Assembly: GCA_025350145.1 (NCBI GenBank)
Contig: JANXYH010000105.1
Coordinates: 1 to 57,956, forward strand
Source: Burkholderiales bacterium
GTDB taxonomy: Bacteria > Pseudomonadota > Gammaproteobacteria > Burkholderiales > Burkholderiaceae_C
Length of the DNA: 57,956 bases
Direction: 5' to 3'
Position numbers and translations under genes: made by a program
Shown here: positions 23,762 through 32,535 of the stretch, in pieces
How positions within the stretch are numbered: the first letter of the stretch is position 1
How the letters are laid out: each line of letters begins with the position of its first letter
Notes under the pieces: model-generated
What the model was told of the DNA's origin: nothing
The model's database searches: none
What the model saw: only the letters and a program-made list of their open reading frames with translations

Positions 23762-25543
23762 TCAGGCGGGCAGGTCGCTGGCCGAACCGCTCCTGGCCCC
23801 TGCCTCGGTCTGCCGTGGCAGGCGCAAACCGGCAATCGAGATCGGCTGCACGGGCGGCGACATCGACACCGGCTCATGGCCCGGCACCACCAGGGCGACA
23901 TCGGCCTTGGGCCTGAAGCTGTCGCTGCGGGCCATCGGCCAGAAGGCGCCGAAGACCGGGTGCGGCCAGGCCACTTCGCCGCGCTCGGCGGCCAGCAACT
24001 CACCAGGCTTGCAGGCGCTGAGCAGGGTCGAGAGCAATCGCACCTCACCATCGGGCGTACGGCGAACGATGTGCGCCGCAGTCAACTGGTTGGGGTGGTT
24101 CACCCCGGCCGCCTGGATCAGTTCGCGCAGCGCCTCCAGGGTGTGGCCGTGAAAGCGCCGCACCCGCTCGATCTTGTCGGGCACGACCAGGGCACGCTGG
24201 CGCAGCCGGTCTTGGGTGGTCACGCCGGTCGGGCAGGTGCCGGTGTGGCAATGCTGGGCCTGGATGCAGCCCAGCGCGAACATGAAGCCGCGCGCCGCAT
24301 TGCACCAGTCGGCGCCCAGGGCCATCATCCGCGCGATGTCGAAGGCGCTGACGATCTTGCCGGCGCAGCCCAGGCGGATGCGCTCGCGCAGGTTCAGCCC
24401 GACCAAGGTGTTGTGGACCAGGCGCAGGCCCTCTTGCAGCGGCGCCCCGACATGGTCGGTGAACTCCAGCGGCGCCGCGCCGGTGCCGCCCTCGGCGCCA
24501 TCGACGACGATGAAGTCGGGCAACAGGTCGGTCTCCTGCATCGCCCGGGCAATCGCGAACCACTCCCAGGGGTGGCCGATGCAGAGCTTGAAGCCGACCG
24601 GCTTGCCGCCCGAGAGCTGGCGCAACCGCTCGATGAAATGCAGCATCTCCAGCGGTGTGGCGAAGGCGCTGTGCGCGGCCGGCGAGACGCAATCCACCCC
24701 GACCATCACGCCGCGTGCGCTGGCGATCTCGGGCGTGACCTTGGGGCCCGGCAGGACGCCGCCGTGGCCCGGCTTGGCGCCCTGGCTGAGCTTGAGCTCG
24801 ATCATCTTGACTTGCGGGTCGCGGGCGGCGGCGGCGAACTTGTCGGGGTCGAAGCCGCCTTGGGCATCGCGGCAGCCAAAGTAGCCCGAGCCGATCTCCC
24901 AGATCAGGTCACCGCCGTGGACCCGGTGGTATTGGCTGATCGAGCCCTCGCCGGTGTCGTGGGCAAAGCCGCCGGCCTTGGCGCCACCATTGAGTGCCAG
25001 CACGGCGTTGGCGCTGAGGGCGCCAAAACTCATCGCCGAGATGTTGAACAGGCTGGCCGAATAGGGCTGGCGGCAACGCCCGCCGCCGATGCGGATGCGA
25101 AAGTCGTGCGAGGCCACGCTGCTGGGCTGGATCGAGTGGTTGATCCATTCGAAGCCGGCGGCGTTGACATCGAGCTGGGTGCCGAACGGCCGCTTGTCCG
25201 ACTCGCCCTTGCTGCGCTGGTAAACCAGGCTGCGCTGCTGGCGCGAGAACGGCACCGCCTCGCGGTCGCCCTCGAGCAGGTATTGGCGCAACTCCGGCCG
25301 CACCCACTCGAACAGGAAACGCAGATGGCCGATCAGCGGATAGTTGCGCAGCACCGCGTGGCGGGTCTGCTGCATGTCGTGCAGGCCGACCAGCAAGGCC
25401 AGCCCGCCGACCAGGGCCAGCCACAGATCCATCCCGGCGAAGGCCCAGAGCGCCGCACCCAGCACCATGCAGACGCCGGACAGCACCACGCTGAGGTAGC
25501 GGATCGGAAAGTAGCGGTCCAGCAACATCAGCCAGGCTGGCAT
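23762..25543 (-). CDS. FMN-binding glutamate synthase-family protein, membrane-anchored
   Basis: A 593-residue protein. Two hydrophobic segments lie in the first 53 residues (VVLSGVCMVLGAALWAF and LWLALVGGLALLVGL). The rest is the Glu_synthase domain: ISAMSFGALSANAVLALN, GEGSISQYHR, IELKLSQGAKPGHGG, and DGAEGGTGAAPLEF for FMN and substrate. Cysteines spaced for a 3Fe-4S cluster are seen in CIQAQHCHTGTCPTG. No glutaminase domain is present. Such stand-alone proteins are common in proteobacteria and their reaction is poorly known; a glutamate synthase-like oxidoreductase is the safe call. The C-terminal 40 residues are proline-rich and variable. Confidence 0.9.
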   Translation of the reverse strand: MPAWLMLLDRYFPIRYLSVVLSGVCMVLGAALWAFAGMDLWLALVGGLALLVGLHDMQQTRHAVLRNYPLIGHLRFLFEWVRPELRQYLLEGDREAVPFSRQQRSLVYQRSKGESDKRPFGTQLDVNAAGFEWINHSIQPSSVASHDFRIRIGGGRCRQPYSASLFNISAMSFGALSANAVLALNGGAKAGGFAHDTGEGSISQYHRVHGGDLIWEIGSGYFGCRDAQGGFDPDKFAAAARDPQVKMIELKLSQGAKPGHGGVLPGPKVTPEIASARGVMVGVDCVSPAAHSAFATPLEMLHFIERLRQLSGGKPVGFKLCIGHPWEWFAIARAMQETDLLPDFIVVDGAEGGTGAAPLEFTDHVGAPLQEGLRLVHNTLVGLNLRERIRLGCAGKIVSAFDIARMMALGADWCNAARGFMFALGCIQAQHCHTGTCPTGVTTQDRLRQRALVVPDKIERVRRFHGHTLEALRELIQAAGVNHPNQLTAAHIVRRTPDGEVRLLSTLLSACKPGELLAAERGEVAWPHPVFGAFWPMARSDSFRPKADVALVVPGHEPVSMSPPVQPISIAGLRLPRQTEAGARSGSASDLPA

Positions 25544-25676
25544 GGGGTGTCTCCTACGGTGGACGGGGCCGGCTTCGTCGCCTGCAGCGACCCGACCTTT
25601 CAGGGTAGCGGCATTTCAGCCGATCAGCGGCAGGCTGGTGCCGCGAACTGGCCAACCATAAGGCGGCAATTCAGGC

Positions 25677-26510
25677 TCAGGGTCTGGCCGACGGGAAAAA
25701 CACCTGCTGGCCGTTGATTTGGTAGGCGGCAATGCGGGCCTGGCCGGCGGGCGCGACCAGCCAATCGGCAAACTGCTGGGCCAGCGCCGCCTTGACCTGC
25801 GGGTGCCTGGCCGGGTTGACGACCAGCACGCCGTAGGGGTTGCGCAGGGCCCGGTCGCCCTCGACCAGCAGGGCCAGGTCGGCGCGGTTCTTGAACGCCA
25901 GCCAGGTGCTGCGGTCGGCCAGCAGGTACTGGCCGGTCGAGGCGGCGATGTTCAGCGCCTGGCCCATGCCGCAGCCGCAGGCCTGGTAGCCGGCGAATTT
26001 CTGGCCGCGGATGTCGATCCCGGCCTGCTGCCACAGCCGCAACTCGGCGGCGTGGGTGCCGCTGTTGTCGCCGCGCGAGACAAAGCCGCTGCCAGCCCGG
26101 CCGTGGAGCTTCTTGAACGCGCCGACGATGTCGCTGCCGCGCAGCCCGGCCGGGTCGGACGCCGGGCCGAGCAGCACGAAATCGTTGTACATCAGCTCGC
26201 GGCGCTGGGTTGCGAAGCCCTCGGCGACGAAGCGCTCCTCGGCCACGCGGTCATGCACCAGCAGGGCGTCGGCGTCGCCGCGGCGGGCGGTGTCCAGCGC
26301 CTGACCGGTGCCCAGCGCCAGCACCCGCACCGTGATGCCGCTGGCGGCGGTGAACGCCGGCAGCAGGTGGGCGAACAAGCCGGACTGCTCGGTCGAGGTG
26401 GTCGAGGCCAGCACGATGTAGCGTTGGCCGGGCGGCGATTGGGCAGCCGCCGCGCCGACCCACAGCCCGGCCCAGCCCAGCAGCAACAGACGCCAACGAA
26501 TCAGTCCCAC
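25677..26510 (-). CDS. tupA: Tungstate ABC transporter substrate-binding protein
   Basis: A 277-residue periplasmic protein. A signal peptide (RWRLLLLGWAGLWVGAAAAQ) precedes the TupA-type core: VLASTTSTEQSGL (oxyanion contact), LALGTGQALDTARRGDADALL, LMYNDFVLLGP, and SRGDNSGTHAAELRLW. TupA binds tungstate, sometimes molybdate. There is no in-frame ATG before the signal peptide; GTG at 26510, which overlaps the end of tupC by 10 nt, is the start. Order tupB-tupC-tupA with overlaps indicates one operon. Molybdate-binding ModA is less likely given the TTST motif. Confidence 0.9.
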   Translation of the reverse strand: MGLIRWRLLLLGWAGLWVGAAAAQSPPGQRYIVLASTTSTEQSGLFAHLLPAFTAASGITVRVLALGTGQALDTARRGDADALLVHDRVAEERFVAEGFATQRRELMYNDFVLLGPASDPAGLRGSDIVGAFKKLHGRAGSGFVSRGDNSGTHAAELRLWQQAGIDIRGQKFAGYQACGCGMGQALNIAASTGQYLLADRSTWLAFKNRADLALLVEGDRALRNPYGVLVVNPARHPQVKAALAQQFADWLVAPAGQARIAAYQINGQQVFFPSARP

Positions 26511-27244
26511 GGCAACTCGCCTTTGAGAAACGCCGCCGCCGCATGGCTGGCGGTCGGGGCAAAGAAGCCTGGGGTCGGCAGGTCGACCAGCGCCCGGCCG
26601 GCCTCCAGGTAGAGCACCCGCTGGCACAGCCGCTTGGCCTGGCCGAGGTTGTGGGTGCTCAACACCAGGACCACGCCGTCGCGGCCGAAGTCGTCGATCA
26701 GTCCCTCGACCTCGCGCTTGGCCGACGGATCGAGGCTGGCGGTGGGTTCGTCCAGACAAAGGATATCGGGCGCCAGCGCCCAGGCCCGGGCCAAGGCCAG
26801 GCGCTGCTGCTGGCCGCCCGAGAGGGTGCGTGCCGGGCGCTGCGCCTGCGCATGCAAACCGACCCGGCGCAGCGCCTCGTCACAGCGGGCGCGGCGCTGC
26901 GCCGCCGGCACGCCACGCAGCCACAGCCCCAGGGCGACATTGCGCCTGGCCGACAGGTGGAGCAGGAACGGGCGCTGGAACAGCAGGGTCGAGACCGGCA
27001 TGCGGCCAGGGTCGCCGGTTGCGGCGGCAGGCCCTGCCATGGCGTGGGCGATGCGCTGACCACTGCTGGCCGGCAGCACCCCGTCGAGCAGGCGCAGCAG
27101 GGTGGTCTTGCCCGAGCCGTTGGCGCCGACCAGCGCCAGGCGCTCGCCCCGGTGCAATTGCAGGTCCAGCGGCTGCAGCGCCGTGACCGCGCCGAAGCGC
27201 ACGCTGGCGGCTCTCAGGCTCAGCAGCAGTTGGCCCGAGTTCAT
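26501..27244 (-). CDS. tupC: Tungstate ABC transporter ATP-binding protein
   Basis: A 247-residue ABC ATPase with Walker A GANGSGKTT (39-47), signature LSGGQQQRLALAR, Walker B ILCLDEPTASLD and the switch histidine in LVLSTHNLGQA. The start overlaps the tupB stop by 4 nt (ATGA). It powers the TupB permease. The Q-loop segment LLFQRPFLLHLSARRN is normal. Its role is assigned from tupA and tupB next to it. Confidence 0.92.
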   Translation of the reverse strand: MNSGQLLLSLRAASVRFGAVTALQPLDLQLHRGERLALVGANGSGKTTLLRLLDGVLPASSGQRIAHAMAGPAAATGDPGRMPVSTLLFQRPFLLHLSARRNVALGLWLRGVPAAQRRARCDEALRRVGLHAQAQRPARTLSGGQQQRLALARAWALAPDILCLDEPTASLDPSAKREVEGLIDDFGRDGVVLVLSTHNLGQAKRLCQRVLYLEAGRALVDLPTPGFFAPTASHAAAAFLKGELPWD

Positions 27245-27960
27245 TGGCCGCGGCCGCCCTGCCAGGCGTCAACTGGCTGCGGCGCCAGCGCCAACAGCAG
27301 GTTGACCAAGGCCACCACCCCCAGCAGCACCAGCCCCAGGCCCAGCGCCAGGGGCAGATCGCCCTTGCTGGTCTCGAGCGCGATCGCGGTGGTCATGACC
27401 CGGGTCACGCCGTCGATGTTGCCGCCCACCACCATCACCGCGCCGACCTCGGCGACGGCCCGGCCGAACGCCGTCAGCAGCACCGTCAGCACCGCCCTGC
27501 GCTCGTGCAGCAGCAGCAGCAGCGCGGTCATGGCGCGGCCGGCGCCCAGCGCCTGCAACTGGTCGCCGCCGTCGCGCAGCGCGTCGTCCACCACCTGCCG
27601 CGCCAGTGCCGCGATCAGTGGCAGCACCAGCAGGGTCTGGGCGATGACCATCGCCGCGGGCGTGAACAAAATCCCCCACGACCCGAGTGGCCCGGCGCGC
27701 GACAGCAGCAGGTAGACGACCAGCCCAACCACCACCGAGGGCAGCGCCAGCAAGGTATTGAGCGCGCCCACCGCCAGGCCATGGCCGGGAAAGCGCGCCA
27801 CCGCCAGCCAGGCGCCGGCCAACAGGCCCAGCGCCGCGCCGAACAGGCAGGCCAGCGCGCTGACCCGCAGCGACAGCGCCACGATCGCCAGCAGCGCGGC
27901 ATCGGCATGCAGCACCAGGCCCAAGGCGGTGCTCAGGCTTTGGGCGAAGGGGTTGGCCAT
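27241..27960 (-). CDS. tupB: Tungstate ABC transporter permease
   Basis: A 239-residue membrane protein with about five or six hydrophobic segments and the EAA-type cytoplasmic loop for ATPase contact (ALGAGRAMTALLLLLHERR). AFGRAVAEVGAVMVVGGNI is the distinctive TupB/ModB-like stretch. It is the first gene of the tungstate operon. The 85 bp between it and the convergent-side HAF protein gene show no obvious promoter; transcription most likely starts there. Confidence 0.92.
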   Translation of the reverse strand: MANPFAQSLSTALGLVLHADAALLAIVALSLRVSALACLFGAALGLLAGAWLAVARFPGHGLAVGALNTLLALPSVVVGLVVYLLLSRAGPLGSWGILFTPAAMVIAQTLLVLPLIAALARQVVDDALRDGGDQLQALGAGRAMTALLLLLHERRAVLTVLLTAFGRAVAEVGAVMVVGGNIDGVTRVMTTAIALETSKGDLPLALGLGLVLLGVVALVNLLLALAPQPVDAWQGGRGQ

Positions 27961-28045
27961 CCGGCGGCGCGGTCGGTGCTCAAGCGCGCGATTTTCAGGC
28001 CTGGCGCAGCGCCCGCCGCCCGGCCGTGGGCGGCGGCGCGCGAAG

Positions 28046-29485
28046 TCACTGCTCGGCCGAATCCGGCGTCAGCAGCCAGGGCGAGGCATAGAACCAACCC
28101 GGCCGGTCGTTGGGCTCGAACTGCTGCACGCTCAGCGCCACCCCCTGGCAGGACTGCGACGGCGGCAGCAGCCGCGCCAGCGGGTGCAGCAGCAGGCGCT
28201 GGCCGCGTTCGGTCTGGCCGACATCGCTGGCGCGCAGCTCCAGCGTCCGCGCCTGGCCGGGCCGCAGCAGCACGATCTGCGAGGGCCCGACCGGGCGCGC
28301 ATCGGCATCGCTGAAGGCCAGCGCCACCCGGCAGGTCGGGATCGCGTCGGATTGCACCGCCGGCACCAGCGAGACCGCACGCACCATCAGCCGCAGCGAC
28401 TGCTCCGGCCCGAGGCTGACCACACCCAGCCGCGCCGGCGGGTCGGGCTGCGGGTTGAAGGCCAGCACCGGGCCGGCGCCAGCCAGCGCGGCGGCGGCGG
28501 CCAGGCAGGCCAGCGCGCTCGGCCGGCGCCGCCGCGACCGCGCCCATGCCAGCAAGGCCAGGCCGGCCACCAGCGACCAGCCCAGCGCCGGTTCGGCCAC
28601 CGGTGTGGCGATGAAACCATGGACCAGGCCGCGCGCATCGCCCCATTCGCCGACGATCACCCCCAGGTCGTTGATGGCGTTGGCGATGGTGTATTCGGCG
28701 CCGGGCAGGTTGAACGAACGGGCAACGCCGCCATGCTCGACGAAGGCGCTGCCGTTGCTGCTGGCGTCCTGCCACCAGCCGACCACATCGCCGAGGTCGT
28801 TGGTGCCATGGGCAAAGGTGAAGCCCAGGCTGGGCACATCGATCTGCCGCAGCGTTGCGCCCAGCATTTCGAAGCCGTGCCAAATCCCAGCGTCGACAAA
28901 GCTGCCGACCACGCGCCCGCTGGCATCGATGCCGCGCACTGCGGTATAGCCGTCGCTGCCCAGGTCCAACGTGGCATAGGCGCTGCCGCTTTTGATGAAG
29001 CCACGCGTGGTCAGGCCGAAATCCAGCGAATAACTGCCCACCACCTGGCCGCTGTCGTTCAGACCCCAGGCAAAGATGTCGTTGGGTGCGCCCGGGTCGA
29101 TCTGGGTCACGACCGCGCCGGAGCGGGTGTAGCCCCAGAGCTTGGCGCCGTCGTAGTACGAACCAGAGATCTGGCCGAGTTGGTTGATGCCGTAGACCTC
29201 GGAGATGTTGACCGAGCCCGGCACCACCACCGTCTGCACGCTGCCGCTGGCGGCGCGGACGAAGCCGATGCCGCAGCAAGCGCCGTCGTCGGTCCAGCCG
29301 ACGATGGTGCCGGCGTTGTTGATGCCGGTGAGCTTGGTGTCGACCGCGCCGGGCATGTCGATGGTGGTGAAGCTGTAGGGTGCGGCGCTGGCCGGCAGCA
29401 CCATCCCGGCGCCCAACCAGGGCAAGGCGGCGGCCAGCCAGGCGAGCAGAGTTGCCAGGGCACGGGCAAGGTGGCGAGGGGTCAT
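28046..29485 (-). CDS. Secreted HAF-repeat protein with internal anchor and second secretion-like module
   Basis: A 479-residue protein. Residues 1-34 are a signal peptide ending PASAAP. Residues 35-290 carry about six HAF-type repeats (GINNAGTIVGW, GINQLGQISGSY, GLNDSGQVVGSY, GIDASGRVVGSF, GTNDLGDVVGWW, AINDLGVIVGE), expected to form a beta-propeller. Then VAEPALGWSL (296-305), a hydrophobic span and RSRRRRPS (316-323) look like a PEP-CTERM-type sorting tail. The chain does not stop there: a second hydrophobic segment (324-342, ending VLAF) is followed by NPQPDPP (344-350) and a 130-residue domain. It looks like two secreted proteins fused. It lies 121 bp downstream of the kinase gene on the same strand. 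Confidence 0.75.
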   Translation of the reverse strand: MTPRHLARALATLLAWLAAALPWLGAGMVLPASAAPYSFTTIDMPGAVDTKLTGINNAGTIVGWTDDGACCGIGFVRAASGSVQTVVVPGSVNISEVYGINQLGQISGSYYDGAKLWGYTRSGAVVTQIDPGAPNDIFAWGLNDSGQVVGSYSLDFGLTTRGFIKSGSAYATLDLGSDGYTAVRGIDASGRVVGSFVDAGIWHGFEMLGATLRQIDVPSLGFTFAHGTNDLGDVVGWWQDASSNGSAFVEHGGVARSFNLPGAEYTIANAINDLGVIVGEWGDARGLVHGFIATPVAEPALGWSLVAGLALLAWARSRRRRPSALACLAAAAALAGAGPVLAFNPQPDPPARLGVVSLGPEQSLRLMVRAVSLVPAVQSDAIPTCRVALAFSDADARPVGPSQIVLLRPGQARTLELRASDVGQTERGQRLLLHPLARLLPPSQSCQGVALSVQQFEPNDRPGWFYASPWLLTPDSAEQ

Positions 29486-29584
29486 GAGAAAGCTCCGGAA
29501 AGGACGCTGCTGACAATCCCGGCGTGGATCGATTGCGCCGGGTCCTGGAGAAGATTCGGCAAGCGCCGCCCGACCGGACATCGC

Positions 29585-29606
29585 CCCCCCTCGATTCAGG
29601 GGGTGG
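29585..29606. terminator. Stem-loop after the kinase gene
   Basis: CCCCC (29586-29590) and GGGGG (29599-29603) flank an 8-base loop directly after the kinase stop codon. There is no T-run on the transcribed side, so it may slow transcription or stabilise the 3' end instead of terminating. Confidence 0.35.
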
Positions 29607-32522
29607 TCAAAAGACCAGCCACAGGCGCAGCGGCAGCTCGATCTGGTGCTGCGCCAGCAATCCGGCCCGGGCGCTGCGGGCCAGCGCGGCGGCGGCAGCG
29701 TCTTGGCCGGCAGCGCGCAGCAGCTCGGCGCGCACCGCCTGGGCCGTCAGCCACAGCGGGTGCCCGGCCTGGCCGTCGCCAAGCGTGGCCTGAAGCCCGG
29801 CCAGGGCCTTGTCCCAGGCCTGCTGGGCCGGGCCGTGCTGGCCCAGATCGGCCAGCGCCATGGCCTGGTTCAGCCCGGCCTTGGCGGCCAGCAGCCGCGC
29901 CTGGAAGATGCTTGAGCTGCTGGCCAAGGCCTGCGCCTCCTCGGCCACCGCCGCCGCCTGCCCAGGCTGGCCCAGGGCGCGCAGGGCGCCGGCCAGGTAA
30001 CTGCGGGTGAAGGCGCGGCGCCAGGCAGCGGTCTTGGCCGCCAGTTCGCGCGCCGACACCTCCTCGAGCAGGGCGCGGGCCTGGGTGGCGTCACCGCTCA
30101 GCAGCAGGGCCAGGGCCGATTGGCGCTGCATGCCGCGCTGCTCGGGTGCGCGGGCAGCGTCGCTCGCGCCATCGGCGGGCAGCCGGGCGTTGAACTCGTC
30201 GAGGCTGCGCCGGGCCAGCGCCTGGGCCGGTTGCGCCCGCCCCAGCAGCAGCAGCGGCAGGACGCTGGCCTGCTCGGCGATGGCGGTCTTGAGGTCGGCC
30301 GGGCCGTAGAGCGCGCGGCTGCGCTGGGCATGTTCAGCCATCGCCAGCAGGGCCGCGGCCGGGTCGCCGGCGTCGGTCAAGGCCAGGCCCAGGTCGCGCC
30401 GCAGGGCCGTGCCGGTGGGGTTGGGGTCGCCGGTCAGGCGGTCGTATTCGGCGATCGATTGGCGCAGCGCCTGCACCGCCGGCACCAAGGCCCCGGCGCG
30501 CCACAGCACCTGGCCGGCCTCGCCGCGCAATGAGGCACCCTCGATCGCCTGGGCCGGTGGCAGCAGCCGCAGGCGCGGCTCGACCTCGACCAGGATCGCC
30601 AGCGCGCGCGGCAGTTGCCCGGCGCGTGCCAGGTTGAAGGCCATCCGGCTGCGCGCCTGCAGGGTGTCCAAATTGTCCGGCCCTTTGAGCGCGGTCAGGC
30701 GCGGGACCAGGTCCTGGAGCACGCGCAGCGCCTCGTCGCCGCGCTGCAGCATGCCCAGGCTGGTGGCCTCGGCCATTGCCAGGTCCAGCACCAGGGCCTC
30801 GTCTGGCTCGGACCGCGACCAGGGCAGGGGCGAGCGGTCGTCGCGCAGCGCCTGCTGGGCTTGGCCCACCAGTGCCAGCGACGCCTCGTAGTGCAACAGG
30901 CCCTCCTCGACCGTGGCCAGGGCCAGCACGGCCTGGGCATAGGCCGGCCCGCGCCCGCCGGTCTGGGCCTGCAGGCTGTCGCGGCGGGCCTGGGCCAGCG
31001 GCCGGGCGTGGGCAAAGTCGGACAGCCGCAGCTCGATCCGCAACAAGGCCTCCAGGACCGCGTCGCGCAACTCGGGCTGGTCGGCCAGTCGGGTGTGGAC
31101 ATCCTTGGTGCCACGCGCCAGCAGTTCACGCGCGGTCGGGTCCTTGCCCTGGCTGCGGGCCGGGTCGGCGGCATCGAAGACGCCGACCAGAAAATCTTGC
31201 ACCGCCCGCGCCCTGGCCGCCTGCCGGGTTGCCAGTTGCGCCTGCCACAGCGCCAGACCGGTGCCTGCGACCAGGGCCAGCGCCACCGCTGCGGCGGCAG
31301 CCACGGCAATGCGGTTGCGGCGCAGGAACTTGGCGGCGCGGTAGCCCAGGCTGGCGGGATGGGCCAGCACCGCCACGCCGTCGAGCTGGCGTTGCAGGTC
31401 GGCGGCAAAAGCCTCGGCGCTGGCATAGCGCAGTGCCGGCTCGCGCTGCAGCGCCTTGGCCAGGATGTTGTCCAGATCGCCGCGCAACTGCCGGGCCAGG
31501 GTCTCGGGCCGGCCACTGCGGCGGGCGGCCACTTGTTGCACATCGGACTGCTCCTGCAGCGCCCGGCTGGCGCGTGCCGGGTCGGTGGCGAGCACGGCCT
31601 GTTCGAGCGCCGCCCGACCCGCCTGCGCGGGCACGAACGGGCGCCGGCCGCAGAGCAGTTCGAACAGCACCACAGCCAGCGAATAGACGTCGGCGGTGGT
31701 GCTGGCCGGGGCGCGCAGGAGTTGCTCGGGCGCGGCGTAGTCGGGCGTCAGCAGCGCCTGCCCGACTTCGGTCAGCGGCCCACCCGAGCCGGCCACATCG
31801 TCCAGCGGCAGGGCGATGCCGAAGTCGAGCAACTGCACCTGGCCGGCCGCGTCGACAAAGATGTTCGAGGGCTTCAAGTCGCGGTGCACCACCAACTGGG
31901 CATGGGCGTACTGCACCGCCGACAGCACCTGCATGAACAGCAGGATGCGTGCACGCAGATCCAGCCGGCGGGCGTCGGCATGGGCGGTGATGGTCTGGCC
32001 ATCGACCAAGGCCATCGCCAGCCAGGGCTGGCCGGCATCGGTCAGGCCGGCGTCGTAGAGCCGGGCGATGTGCGGATGTTCCAGCCGCGCCAGGAGGTCG
32101 CGCTCGCGGGCAAAGCGCTGCGCCCAGCGGCGCTGGCCGGGGTGGGCGAACGGCAGCTTCAGCGCGACCTGGCGCTGAACCTTGCCATCCGCCGGATCGG
32201 CGCGCTCGGCCCGCCAGACCACGCCCATGCCGCCTTCGCCCAGGAGTTGCAACAGCCGGTAGGGGCCGACCAGGTCATTGGCGGCGGCGGTCTGGCTGGC
32301 CTCAAGGCTGTCGGCGACCAGCCGGCGCAGCGCCGTCGGCGTGATCGTGCTGGCCTGCTCCTGGGCAGTGCTGTGGTCGAGCAGGCGCTGCAGGTGCGGC
32401 AGCAGATCGGCGTCGGCGTCGGCTTGAGCCGCCAGCCAGGCCGGGCGCTGCTCGGCCGGCAAGGCCAGCAGGGCGTCGGCGGATTGCGCCAGCCTGGCCA
32501 GTCGGTCGGCGCCCAGGGCCAT
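29607..32522 (-). CDS. Transmembrane Ser/Thr protein kinase with TPR-like extracytoplasmic region
   Basis: A 971-residue protein. Residues 1-80 are a helical leader; the kinase domain spans about 88-375 with GEGGMG (95-100), the ATP-anchoring Lys122, HRDLKPSN (213-220, catalytic Asp215), DFG (233-235) and APEQ after it. A single transmembrane helix is at about 404-425. The remaining 540 residues are Ala/Leu-rich helical repeats of TPR character, with spacing such as ALAIL and YEASLALVGQA. It starts 13 nt after an ECF sigma gene, so the two are an operon. The known pairing of such sigma factors with kinases suggests the sigma factor is the substrate. Confidence 0.9.
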   Translation of the reverse strand: MALGADRLARLAQSADALLALPAEQRPAWLAAQADADADLLPHLQRLLDHSTAQEQASTITPTALRRLVADSLEASQTAAANDLVGPYRLLQLLGEGGMGVVWRAERADPADGKVQRQVALKLPFAHPGQRRWAQRFARERDLLARLEHPHIARLYDAGLTDAGQPWLAMALVDGQTITAHADARRLDLRARILLFMQVLSAVQYAHAQLVVHRDLKPSNIFVDAAGQVQLLDFGIALPLDDVAGSGGPLTEVGQALLTPDYAAPEQLLRAPASTTADVYSLAVVLFELLCGRRPFVPAQAGRAALEQAVLATDPARASRALQEQSDVQQVAARRSGRPETLARQLRGDLDNILAKALQREPALRYASAEAFAADLQRQLDGVAVLAHPASLGYRAAKFLRRNRIAVAAAAAVALALVAGTGLALWQAQLATRQAARARAVQDFLVGVFDAADPARSQGKDPTARELLARGTKDVHTRLADQPELRDAVLEALLRIELRLSDFAHARPLAQARRDSLQAQTGGRGPAYAQAVLALATVEEGLLHYEASLALVGQAQQALRDDRSPLPWSRSEPDEALVLDLAMAEATSLGMLQRGDEALRVLQDLVPRLTALKGPDNLDTLQARSRMAFNLARAGQLPRALAILVEVEPRLRLLPPAQAIEGASLRGEAGQVLWRAGALVPAVQALRQSIAEYDRLTGDPNPTGTALRRDLGLALTDAGDPAAALLAMAEHAQRSRALYGPADLKTAIAEQASVLPLLLLGRAQPAQALARRSLDEFNARLPADGASDAARAPEQRGMQRQSALALLLSGDATQARALLEEVSARELAAKTAAWRRAFTRSYLAGALRALGQPGQAAAVAEEAQALASSSSIFQARLLAAKAGLNQAMALADLGQHGPAQQAWDKALAGLQATLGDGQAGHPLWLTAQAVRAELLRAAGQDAAAAALARSARAGLLAQHQIELPLRLWLVF

Positions 32523-32535
32523 CGCCGTGCCAGGT

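Noticed and set aside
23702-25717. 671-codon plus-strand frame opposite the FMN-binding protein
   Set aside because: The minus frame has clear flavin and iron-sulfur motifs; this is its shadow.
27758-30010. 750-codon plus-strand frame
   Set aside because: It covers tupB, the HAF-repeat gene and the kinase end in antisense, with arginine- and proline-rich composition; no motifs.
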